A stretch of DNA of 64,000 nt from Duganella levis (GTDB taxonomy: Bacteria; Pseudomonadota; Gammaproteobacteria; Burkholderiales; Burkholderiaceae_D), in NCBI RefSeq assembly GCF_009857605.1, contig NZ_WWCT01000001.1, positions 372,001-436,000 of the forward strand, read 5' to 3'. Below are positions 53,651 to 61,643 of this stretch, piece by piece; the first letter of the stretch is position 1; each line of letters starts with the position of its first letter. The translations under genes and the position numbers were made by a program. The notes under the pieces were generated by a model, which had not been told where the DNA came from, ran no database searches, and saw only the letters and a list, made by a program, of their open reading frames with translations.

Positions 53651-54435
53651 TATTTACTCCCCGTCTTACGTTGACGCACATTCGCCACGCGCAGCATCAC
53701 GGCTTTTTGCGCTGGCGTCAGCGATGGCAACAGATTGATGCCGATCTTGTCTTCCAGCTGGGCGATGCTCAGCAGCTCATATTGCGCGTCGGCGTGGTTT
53801 TCGATAAAGAACGCGGCGCCGGCCCGCTGGCGTGGGCTGTACACCAGTTTATACAAATGCGTCGGCACCAGCACATTGCCGACTTTCTGCAGATTGCCGC
53901 CGATGAAAGCCGGACCGGTAACCACGTACAGGTCGCCTTCCTTCTGCGCCATCTTGCGCACCACACCCTCGATGCCAGCCCAGATATGACGGTTGACCTC
54001 GCTATCCTGCGGCACCATGTTGGCCAGCGTAAAGCTCTCGTGCTGGGTAGCGCGATCCGGCATATCGCCATTCGGCGCCATGTGGCCGCGATCGTAACCG
54101 CTGCGAGCGTAGTCGGACAGCTCGGCGCGCGCCGAGGCCGGCAGGCGGGATTCAGGATGGAAGGAGTTTTCGCGCGACAGCGTCTTGGCCGCGTCAACGT
54201 TTTCCGCCGTCAGGTGCTCGGCCGACCATAGCGGCGTGCGCGTAATGCCACTGTGCATCACGCCAAACACGCCGTAGCACAGCTCGGTCGTGGCGGCAGT
54301 CATCTTGCTGTTGCGGATTTCCGGCAGGCGTCCATCGACGTAAAAAGCGGGACATTCGCCGGCGCTGGCCAGTCCGACGGCCAGCAGGCCGCACACCAGC
54401 GTGGCGGCGGCCACGGAACGCTGTATCAGATGCAT
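53650..54435 (-). CDS. exported DNA/RNA non-specific endonuclease (NucA/EndoG family)
   Basis: A 261-aa protein with a signal peptide (about residues 1-25, cleavage near ASA-GECP) and the beta-beta-alpha-metal motif DRGHM (115-119, catalytic His118) followed by NMVPQ with the metal-binding Asn. TGPAFIGGNLQKVGNVLVPTHLYK is typical of the family. It should degrade DNA and RNA in the periplasm or outside the cell. The start at 54435 has GGAAA upstream; the frame is open to 54489. Downstream it is coupled to the small gene. Confidence 0.93.
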   Translation of the reverse strand: MHLIQRSVAAATLVCGLLAVGLASAGECPAFYVDGRLPEIRNSKMTAATTELCYGVFGVMHSGITRTPLWSAEHLTAENVDAAKTLSRENSFHPESRLPASARAELSDYARSGYDRGHMAPNGDMPDRATQHESFTLANMVPQDSEVNRHIWAGIEGVVRKMAQKEGDLYVVTGPAFIGGNLQKVGNVLVPTHLYKLVYSPRQRAGAAFFIENHADAQYELLSIAQLEDKIGINLLPSLTPAQKAVMLRVANVRQRKTGSK

Positions 54436-54463
54436 AGATTTCCAAGGGTAAAAAAGGTGCCGC

Positions 54464-54469
54464 ATTCTA
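54464..54469 (-). promoter_or_regulatory. possible -10 element of the endonuclease gene
   Basis: TAGAAT (5 of 6 matches to TATAAT) on the minus strand lies about 30 nt before the endonuclease ATG and just after the terminator of the candidate small RNA. No good -35 is seen. If real, the nuclease gene has its own promoter and the upstream transcript is independent. Confidence 0.35.
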
Positions 54470-54481
54470 GCGGAGCCCCTG

Positions 54482-54521
54482 GAAAACAAAAAGGGCCGCC
54501 GTTCAATCGAACGGCGGCCCT
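54482..54521 (-). terminator. strong Rho-independent terminator
   Basis: A perfect 13-bp GC-rich stem (arms 54492-54504 and 54509-54521, loop 4 nt) is followed on the minus strand by a T-rich run (TTTTTGTTTTC, 54491 downwards). The T-run is on one side only, so it ends minus-strand transcripts. No annotated gene lies directly upstream on that strand, which points to the small RNA or leader described next. Confidence 0.9.
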
Positions 54522-54578
54522 CTCAAACATCCAGCCCTACCAAGGCAATGTTTTAATATTTCAAATGCAGCAACACTG
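54485..54578 (-). ncRNA. candidate small RNA or attenuated leader
   Basis: A complete minus-strand transcription unit of about 94 nt is visible with no convincing coding frame: -35 TTGCGA and -10 TATAAT with an 18-nt spacer, a start near 54578, and the strong terminator ending near 54485. It could be an independent trans-acting small RNA, or the 5' leader of the endonuclease gene (start 54435) ended by attenuation. No known RNA family was recognised. Confidence 0.6.
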
Positions 54579-54584
54579 GTAATA

Positions 54585-54614
54585 ATTATACCTCGAAAAA
54601 GCCGCATTTCGCAA
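54585..54614 (-). promoter_or_regulatory. sigma-70 promoter of the candidate small RNA
   Basis: TTGCGA at 54609-54614 and perfect TATAAT at 54585-54590, spaced by 18 nt, read on the minus strand. This is the best sigma-70-like match noticed in the window. Confidence 0.65.
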
Positions 54615-54726
54615 GCTGTTGCTTGGCTCAAAAATATATTCATTCTATTAAGAAATATTACTTTGTTGCTATGGGATGTCACGCTACACTTTACATTCTC
54701 ACTGGCAACTAACAATAAAACAAATC

Positions 54727-56328
54727 ATGAATATTACTAATCTGAAGATTGGTCACCGGCTGACGATTGCATTCTCCCTCACCACCATGCTGATGGCGAT
54801 CGTGGTGATCGTCGGCGCGCTTGGACTCCGCGCCACCAGCAACGCCATCAGCCTGACCATCCAGGACCGCTACATGAAAATCGGCCTGCTCAACGAGGTC
54901 AAAGACCACGTCTCGCAACAGTCGCGCAGCCTGCGCGACCTGCTGCTGATCGACGCCAGCGAAACCGGCGCGGAATACGCCGCCATCACCCAACGCAGCA
55001 AGGAAATCGGCGCCCTGCTCGACCAACTGGGCGGCATCCTGCACCAGCCGCAGGCGCTGGCCATGTTCAAGGAGTTGAATGACACCCGCGCCATCTACTC
55101 GCCGCTGCGCGACCAGATGGTCAGCGCCATCAAGGCCGGCGACAAGGACAGCGCCACCGCGCTGCTGCTGCAAAAAGTGCGGCCGGCGCAAACCGCCTAC
55201 ATCGGCGCGCTGGACAAATTGATCGCTTTCCAGGTGCAGCTGATGCGCGACTCCGGCACCGATGCCGAGCAAACTGCCAGCAGCTCCAGCACACTGATGA
55301 TCGCACTGGGCGTGGCCGGCGCCGGCCTGGGCCTGTTCTTCGGCTGGTACGTCACGCGCAGCATCGTGCGGCCTATCGGTTATGCGGTGCGGGTGGCGCG
55401 CACGGTGGCCGGCGGCGACCTCAGTTCCGATATCCAGATCCGCAGCCGCGATGAAGTCGGCCAGTTGTCGGCCGCACTGAAGGATATGAACAGCAGCCTG
55501 ATTGCCATCGTCTCCGAAGTGCGCAGAGGGACCGATTCGATCGGCACCGCCTCGGCCGAAATCGCCGCCGGTAATATGGACCTGTCGGAACGCACCGAAC
55601 GCCAGGCTGGCTCGCTGGAGGAAACCGCATCGTCGATGGAAGAACTGACGTCGACCGTCAAGCAGAACGCCAACAACGCCAGCCAGGCCAACCAGCTGGC
55701 GATGTCGGCCTCCGACGTGGCGGGCAAAGGCGGCGCAGTGGTGGCGCAGGTAGTAGATACCATGGCCTCGATCAACGCCTCGTCGCGCAAGATCGTCGAC
55801 ATCATCTCGGTCATCGACGGCATCGCCTTCCAGACCAACATTCTGGCACTGAATGCGGCGGTAGAAGCCGCGCGCGCCGGTGAACAAGGCCGCGGCTTTG
55901 CCGTGGTGGCGACCGAAGTGCGCAATCTGGCGCAACGCTCGGCCGCCGCTGCCAAGGAGATCAAGGCCTTGATCGGCGACTCGGTCGACAAGGTCGATGC
56001 CGGCGCGCGCCTGGTCGACCAGGCCGGCGCCACGATGGAGGAAATCGTCGCCAGCGTGCGCCGCGTGACCGATATCATGGGCGAAATCGCCTTCGCCACG
56101 CAGGAGCAGTTATCCGGCATTGAACACATCAACGGCGCCATCACCGAAATGGACCAGTCCACTCAGCAGAACGCCGCGCTGGTCGAACAGGCGTCCGCCG
56201 CCGCCGTCACCATGCAGGAACAGGCCACGCACCTGGTGGATGCGGTCAGCGTCTTCAAGCTGGATGGCGCACGCCACCGCAGCGCCCTGCCGGCGCCGCG
56301 CAGCGCCCGCATCCCGCTCGGCGCTTAA
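54727..56328 (+). CDS. methyl-accepting chemotaxis protein
   Basis: A 533-aa chemoreceptor: TM1 about 12-33, a four-helix-bundle ligand domain, TM2 about 188-208, HAMP, then the signalling domain with the conserved hairpin (ISVIDGIAFQTNILALNAAVEAARAGEQGRGFAVVA region). The start at 54727 gives the normal MNITNLKIGHRL N-terminus. It ends RIPLGA, without an NWETF-type CheB/CheR tether. No chemotaxis genes are adjacent. Its stop directly abuts the stop of the convergent HAD gene. Confidence 0.95.
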   Translation: MNITNLKIGHRLTIAFSLTTMLMAIVVIVGALGLRATSNAISLTIQDRYMKIGLLNEVKDHVSQQSRSLRDLLLIDASETGAEYAAITQRSKEIGALLDQLGGILHQPQALAMFKELNDTRAIYSPLRDQMVSAIKAGDKDSATALLLQKVRPAQTAYIGALDKLIAFQVQLMRDSGTDAEQTASSSSTLMIALGVAGAGLGLFFGWYVTRSIVRPIGYAVRVARTVAGGDLSSDIQIRSRDEVGQLSAALKDMNSSLIAIVSEVRRGTDSIGTASAEIAAGNMDLSERTERQAGSLEETASSMEELTSTVKQNANNASQANQLAMSASDVAGKGGAVVAQVVDTMASINASSRKIVDIISVIDGIAFQTNILALNAAVEAARAGEQGRGFAVVATEVRNLAQRSAAAAKEIKALIGDSVDKVDAGARLVDQAGATMEEIVASVRRVTDIMGEIAFATQEQLSGIEHINGAITEMDQSTQQNAALVEQASAAAVTMQEQATHLVDAVSVFKLDGARHRSALPAPRSARIPLGA

Positions 56329-56982
56329 TCAAGCGGAGGCCAGCAGCGCCTCCACCTCGTCCCGCACCTGCGCCATGGAATCAACCACGCGCCAGGCGCC
56401 GGGAAAATCGTGATGCCGCGTCAGCGCATTGCGCAGGATGATGCAGCGGATGCCGGCCGCCGTCGCGGCTTGCAAGCCGCGCGGCGAATCCTCGACAACC
56501 AGCGCTTCGTCGGCGCGCACACCCATGCGCGCCAACCCAAGCAGATACGGCTCCGGCGACGGTTTGCTGTGGGTGTACGATTCATGCGTCAGCACGAACT
56601 CGAAATACTGCAATAGATCCAGCCGCTGGTGAATAATCTCGAAATGATCGGCATTTGAGCTAGTGACCACGCCCATGCGCAGGCGCGGCGTCAGCGCCGC
56701 CAGTACCTCGGCCACGCCGTCAATCGCCGGAATATGTTCGGATGCCAGCCGCGCCGCGTAGCGCACATTGCGTCCGCTACGCTCGGCCTCCATCCGCGCC
56801 TCGCTCAGCGGTGGCGCCAGCAAATGCCACGCGCCGCAGTTATCGGCCAGATACCAGTCGAAGAAGTGCTGCGCGCTGAGTTCCAGCCCGAAGGGACGGA
56901 ACAGCTCCCGGTTCGCCTCGTAAAACAGCTGTTCGGTGTCGACCAGCACACCGTCGTTATCCCACAAAATCGCCCGCAGCAT
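56329..56982 (-). CDS. HAD-superfamily phosphatase (beta-phosphoglucomutase/phosphoglycolate phosphatase-like)
   Basis: A 217-aa HAD subfamily I hydrolase. WDNDGVLVDTE gives the nucleophile Asp8 and acid/base Asp10, VVTSSN the motif II Ser/Thr, KPSPEPY the motif III Lys and VVEDSPRG the motif IV acids. The ATG at 56982 is chosen over 56991 because AAGGA lies 9 nt before it. Substrate is probably a small sugar phosphate. Confidence 0.92.
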   Translation of the reverse strand: MLRAILWDNDGVLVDTEQLFYEANRELFRPFGLELSAQHFFDWYLADNCGAWHLLAPPLSEARMEAERSGRNVRYAARLASEHIPAIDGVAEVLAALTPRLRMGVVTSSNADHFEIIHQRLDLLQYFEFVLTHESYTHSKPSPEPYLLGLARMGVRADEALVVEDSPRGLQAATAAGIRCIILRNALTRHHDFPGAWRVVDSMAQVRDEVEALLASA

Positions 56983-57106
56983 AATCCGCATTCCTTGTAA
57001 AGAACGGCACACCGACTGTGGCGTTGCCGCAGCGCGCATTGTACCCGCTGGTCTTGCCTGTCAGGGTGTGACATACTCGTTTCACCACAGCCCCACTCTC
57101 AGTGAC

Positions 57107-59842
57107 ATGGCCGTTTTCGCAACGCTACCGCGTAGCCTCAAGTTCCGCATGACGGTGGTCGTCGTCATGCTGGTACTAACGGCTACGCTGATCGTCACGC
57201 TGGTGGCGCTACTGCTGGCGGAACGCGACATGAAAAGCGTGATCGGCGACCAGCAATACGCGCTGCTGTCATCCGCCGCCGCCCAGGTGGATGCACAAAT
57301 CACCGCCCGCAAAGTGCTGCTGGCCAGTCTGGCCGACACCCTGCCGCTCGACGCCGGCGCCAATCCCGCCGTGATGCAAGCCTACGTCGAACGTCATGCG
57401 GTGGCGCGCAAGGAATTCCTCAATCTGCACATCTTCACGCCGCAAGGCACGCTGCTGCACATGGAAGGCGATCATGCTGAACCAACGCGGGCGCTCAATC
57501 CGCGCAGCCGCGCCTTCCTGGAAAACGCGCTGGCCGGTGGCAAGCCGGTGATCTCGCCGCCTTACAAGAGCGTGGAAACCGGCCTGCCGTCGATCATGAT
57601 CCTGCAACCGGTGCACGACGCGCAGGGCCGCACCGTCATGCTGCTGGGCGGCAGCATCGACCTGACCAACTCCACTTTCCTGGAGCAGATCGCCGCGCAA
57701 AAGCCCGGCAAGACCGGCTTCATGTTCATCATGACGCGCGAAGGCATCCTGCTGCATCACCCGAATCACCAGCGGCTGCTGGAGCACATCAACGCCCGCC
57801 CCGGCTACAACCGCGCCACCGAACTGGCGCTGCGCGGCTTCGAAGGCTGGACCGAGGCGGTGAACAAGGACGGCAGCGAAGGCATCTACTCGTACAAGCA
57901 CCTGGAATCGACCGACTGGATTATCGGCGCCCGTTTCCCGGTCGATGAAGCATTCGCGCCGATGATCCAGATGCGCCAGCACGCCATGCTGGCCGCTGCC
58001 GTATTTGCCGTCATCGCCGGCATCATGGCGTGGCTGGCGATCCAGACGCTGTTCAAACCGATCGGCCGTTTGCACCGGAATATCGGCGATATCCGCAGCG
58101 GCGCAGCCGACATAAGCGTCCTGCAACGTCAGCGCTGCGACGAAATCGGCGAACTAAGCGCCGCCTTCTACGAATTGATCGCCGAACGCGAAGCCGCGCA
58201 AAAGGCCATCCGCGACAGCGAATCCCTGATCAGCAATATCCTGGAGCGCGCGCCGGACGCCTTTGTCAGCTGCGAAAACACCGGCATCGTCACCAAATGG
58301 AATGCCGCCGCCGAACGCACCTTCGGCTGGACCCGCGACGAGGCCATCGGCCGCAACATCGCGGAACTGATTGTGCCCCCCAGCCTGCGCAACACCCACC
58401 ACACCGGCATGATGCAGTTTGCACTGGCCGGCAAAGGACCGATCATCAACACGCGCGTGCGCCTCACCGCCATGCACAAGGACGGCCACGAAATTCCGGT
58501 GGAACTGTCTCTCGGCGCGCTGCGCCACGACGGCGCCTACCACGCCACCGCCTTCCTGCACGATATTACGGATCAAGTGGCATATGAACAGCAAATCGCC
58601 GCCAGCGAAAAACGCCTGCGCACCATTGCCGACAGCATGCCGGCGCTGATCGCCTACATCGGCCGCGATCTGCGCTACCGCTTCACCAACGACCATTTCC
58701 GCGTGCTGCTGGGGCTCGATCCGCGCAGCATGCTGGACAAGCCGGTCAACGATGTACTGGGCGAGGATTTCGCCGGCAGCCTGCTGCAACTGAGCGAAGC
58801 GGCGCTGCGCGGCCAGCGCGTGCACTACGAGCGCGAAGGTGTTTATCGCGGCGTCAAGCGCCAGATGATGGGCGACCTGGTGCCCGACATCGGCGCCGAC
58901 GGCAAGGTCTCCGGCTTCTACATGATGGCGCTGGATATCACCGAACGCAAAAACGCCGAACTGCAGCAGGCCGCCAGCGAAAAGCGCCTCAAGCTGCTGA
59001 CCGATAACCTGCCGGTGCTGATTGCCTACCTGGACCGCGAGCGCAAGTTCCAGTTCCTCAATGCGACCTTCCAGCACTGGTTTGGCACCGATCCGCAAAC
59101 GCTGATTGGCCACCACCTGGCCGAAGGCATCGGCGGCGACCAATACCGCACCGCCGAACCGCATCTGGACCAGGCCTATCGCGGCGAGGCCGCCACCTAT
59201 GAGCTGCAAGCGCGCATTGGCGACCGCACGCACACACTGGAAACCACCTTCCTGCCCGAGCTATCGGCCGATGGCGAAGTACTGGGCATCTACTCGCTGA
59301 CGCACGACACCACCCGCATGAAGGAAATCGAGGAGCGCCTCAAGCAGCTGGCGCGCATAGATAGCCTGACCGGCATCGCCAACCGGCTGATGTTCGAGGA
59401 GATCCTGCATTCGGCCGTGCTGCGGGTGCGCCGCAACCGCAAGCCGCTGGCGCTGGCCTATCTGGACATCGACTACTTCAAGGAGATCAACGACACGCTG
59501 GGCCACGGCGCCGGCGACCAGGTGCTGAAGGAGTTTGCCGCGCGCCTCACCGCCAGCGTGCGCGCTTCGGACACGGTGGCGCGGCTGGCCGGCGACGAAT
59601 TCGTCATCGTCTTCGAGCTGGTGGCAAATGCAGAAGAAGCGGCGCGGCTGGCCGGCAAAATCGTCGAAGCCATGCACGCCCCCTTCACGCTGAACGGCGC
59701 GCCGCGCCACGTCACCACCAGCATCGGCGTGGCGCTGCATGAAGGCGACGATGAAACACCGGCGGAACTGGTAGCCCGCGCCGACAGTGCGCTGTACACC
59801 GCCAAACGCAATGGCCGCGACGGTTACGCCATCGCCGATTAG
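57107..59842 (+). CDS. membrane sensor diguanylate cyclase: Cache, PAS repeats, GGDEF
   Basis: A 911-aa protein. TM1 about 15-38, a periplasmic double-Cache-type domain (about 40-288), TM2 about 291-313, a HAMP-like linker, three PAS domains (about 375-510, 515-640, 640-740) and a GGDEF domain. The active site reads AGDEF (828-832), a variant found in active cyclases, with an RxxD inhibitory site five residues upstream (RASD). The ATG at 57107 is chosen because TM1 follows it; the open frame extends upstream over the divergent HAD gene. Expected to link an extracellular signal to c-di-GMP. Confidence 0.93.
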   Translation: MAVFATLPRSLKFRMTVVVVMLVLTATLIVTLVALLLAERDMKSVIGDQQYALLSSAAAQVDAQITARKVLLASLADTLPLDAGANPAVMQAYVERHAVARKEFLNLHIFTPQGTLLHMEGDHAEPTRALNPRSRAFLENALAGGKPVISPPYKSVETGLPSIMILQPVHDAQGRTVMLLGGSIDLTNSTFLEQIAAQKPGKTGFMFIMTREGILLHHPNHQRLLEHINARPGYNRATELALRGFEGWTEAVNKDGSEGIYSYKHLESTDWIIGARFPVDEAFAPMIQMRQHAMLAAAVFAVIAGIMAWLAIQTLFKPIGRLHRNIGDIRSGAADISVLQRQRCDEIGELSAAFYELIAEREAAQKAIRDSESLISNILERAPDAFVSCENTGIVTKWNAAAERTFGWTRDEAIGRNIAELIVPPSLRNTHHTGMMQFALAGKGPIINTRVRLTAMHKDGHEIPVELSLGALRHDGAYHATAFLHDITDQVAYEQQIAASEKRLRTIADSMPALIAYIGRDLRYRFTNDHFRVLLGLDPRSMLDKPVNDVLGEDFAGSLLQLSEAALRGQRVHYEREGVYRGVKRQMMGDLVPDIGADGKVSGFYMMALDITERKNAELQQAASEKRLKLLTDNLPVLIAYLDRERKFQFLNATFQHWFGTDPQTLIGHHLAEGIGGDQYRTAEPHLDQAYRGEAATYELQARIGDRTHTLETTFLPELSADGEVLGIYSLTHDTTRMKEIEERLKQLARIDSLTGIANRLMFEEILHSAVLRVRRNRKPLALAYLDIDYFKEINDTLGHGAGDQVLKEFAARLTASVRASDTVARLAGDEFVIVFELVANAEEAARLAGKIVEAMHAPFTLNGAPRHVTTSIGVALHEGDDETPAELVARADSALYTAKRNGRDGYAIAD

Positions 59843-59848
59843 AGCTGA

Positions 59849-60487
59849 TTAAGCCGGCACGCCGCTGGCCAGAGGATTCGGCAGCGGCTCGGCCACGCGG
59901 TGCAGCAGGTTGCGGTCGGTGTGGTGGAATTCTTCCTCGCCGCGCAGCAGCATCACGGTATCTTCTTCGTAGCCCCAGGTGCCGTCGTCGTTGATGGTGA
60001 CCTTGATGCGGTACTCGACGGTCTTGAAACCATATTCCAGGAACGGATTGGAGCGAATGCCGTAAGTATCTGAATCCAGCCGCGCCACCAGTTCGAACTG
60101 TTTGGCGTCCGGCTCCACCACCGCCGACGCCATGGCGATCTGGCCGCGCGGGATGCCCAAGGTCTGGATCACAGTCTTGGTCTTCGGTTCCCACAGCCAG
60201 TAGCCCACCTGCTCGTGGTAAGTTTTGACGTTATCCGGCTTGTTGATGATGATCAGGTAGCGCAGGCCATAGAACAGCTGCGGACCGTTGGTGACCGGAT
60301 CGATCGGATATAGCTCGATGCGTTCGACATACGCCTGCTTGCGCGCGCCGTCCGCCTTCGGCTTGGTATCCAGGCCGCGCTCCCCTTTCCAGATGCCCGC
60401 CATCGGCGTCAGTGGACCAAGGTTGGCCAGGGTGTTGACATCGACTGGCGACGGCTCGGTATAGATATCGGTGGAAAACTCGGTCAT
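59849..60487 (-). CDS. nitrobindin-like heme-binding beta-barrel protein
   Basis: A 212-aa protein of the FABP/nitrobindin-like beta-barrel type. PLTPMAGIWKGERGLD matches the N-terminal GxWxG pattern, and alternating strands follow (YHEQVGYWLWEPKTKTVIQTLGIPRGQ region). A C-terminal His-rich segment (EFHHTDRNLLHRV) could supply the heme ligand, but heme binding is unproven. It lies 44 nt downstream of the metallo-hydrolase gene on the same strand. Confidence 0.8.
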   Translation of the reverse strand: MTEFSTDIYTEPSPVDVNTLANLGPLTPMAGIWKGERGLDTKPKADGARKQAYVERIELYPIDPVTNGPQLFYGLRYLIIINKPDNVKTYHEQVGYWLWEPKTKTVIQTLGIPRGQIAMASAVVEPDAKQFELVARLDSDTYGIRSNPFLEYGFKTVEYRIKVTINDDGTWGYEEDTVMLLRGEEEFHHTDRNLLHRVAEPLPNPLASGVPA

Positions 60488-60531
60488 GCGTGGTCCTGTA
60501 GAAAATGAATGCAGGCGCTATTGTAAGTCTC

Positions 60532-61500
60532 TTAGAGCGTGATTTCCATGCCGTCGTAGGCCGACACAATCTCCAGCGGCGCCTCGCAGGTCACCTCGGC
60601 ATAGCGCCGCGTTTCGGCCAGCACGCGCGAAATGCGCGCATCGTCGTACACCGGTTCATGATGGAACAGGCAAAGCTGGCGCACGCCTGCCAATTGGCAT
60701 AGTTCGACACCTACCACATTGCTGGAATGGCCCCAATCGGCCTTCACCGAAATCGACTCCTCCAGCGAGTACATGGCGTCGAAGATCACCAGGTCGGCAT
60801 CACGGAAGAAATCGACGAAGGCCGCGAGTCCGGCCGCGTCATCCAGCTTGTGTTCCGAATCGGTGGTGTAGATCATCGCCTTGCCGCCCTGCTCCAGCCG
60901 GTAGCCGTAGGAGTCGCCGCCGTGCAGTTGCAGTTTGGCCGTCACCGTCACGTCGCGCACTTGCAGCGGCACGCCGGGCGTCATCTGCACGAACGAGATG
61001 TCGGCCGCCAACTGATCGAACGGCACCGGAAAACTGATCGGGTCCTGCTGGCGGCGCAGCGCCGCTTCCAGCTCCTGGTGGCAGCCGTAGATGATGATGC
61101 GGTTGCCCGGAATGTAAGCTGGTGTAAAAAACGGGAAGCCCATGATGTGATCCCAGTGCAGGTGTGACAGGAACACATGATAGGTCTGCGGTAGCGCAGC
61201 GCCGTAGCGCGCCAGCTTGGCGCCGCCCAGCGGCCGCACGCCTGAACCCAGGTCGAGGATGATGTGTTCATGCACCGCATCCCCATCCCAGGCTTCGACT
61301 TCCACGCAGCTGGAATTGCCGCCATAGGTGCCGCGCACGTCGAAGCTCAGTTCATGGTCGACATAATCCGCCACTTTTTCAGGCGTATCGAGATCGCGGC
61401 CGATGGCGCCTTCCAGCGCCGTCACCAGCTTGGCGCGAATTTGTTTGTGGTTCAGGGCGACCGGCAATGAGCCCCGCGCGCCCCAGATGCGTGCCTTCAT
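60532..61500 (-). CDS. metallo-beta-lactamase-fold hydrolase (phosphodiesterase-like)
   Basis: A 322-aa MBL-fold protein. LSHLHWDHIMGFPFF is the HxHxDH zinc motif; LDLGSGVRPLGG precedes it and IYTTDSEH, DAMYSLEE and a late LCLFHHEP provide further metal-site residues. The N-terminus KARIWGARGSLPV is typical of the phosphodiesterase-like branch. The start at 61500 drops a non-conserved 10-residue extension. Substrate unknown. Confidence 0.9.
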   Translation of the reverse strand: MKARIWGARGSLPVALNHKQIRAKLVTALEGAIGRDLDTPEKVADYVDHELSFDVRGTYGGNSSCVEVEAWDGDAVHEHIILDLGSGVRPLGGAKLARYGAALPQTYHVFLSHLHWDHIMGFPFFTPAYIPGNRIIIYGCHQELEAALRRQQDPISFPVPFDQLAADISFVQMTPGVPLQVRDVTVTAKLQLHGGDSYGYRLEQGGKAMIYTTDSEHKLDDAAGLAAFVDFFRDADLVIFDAMYSLEESISVKADWGHSSNVVGVELCQLAGVRQLCLFHHEPVYDDARISRVLAETRRYAEVTCEAPLEIVSAYDGMEITL

Positions 61501-61643
61501 GCGGCGCCCATGGTAGAGTGTAATAGACAACTAATTTTGCATTATCGCATTCTTTTATATATTTGGCACCTCCGGCTGCCACAGCCATCCGTGCTATTCT
61601 TTCGCCCTCGACGAATTTAACAGTCACTAGCAGGAGCGCGCGC

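Noticed and set aside
54503-54715. 70-codon minus-strand frame over the candidate small RNA
   Set aside because: It runs across the promoter and into the terminator stem and has no ribosome-binding site or domain; a non-coding reading fits better.
61563-61578. TGGCAC upstream of the purine permease as a sigma-54 -24 box
   Set aside because: The next GC pair is 11 rather than 10 bases after GG, and there is no TTGC.
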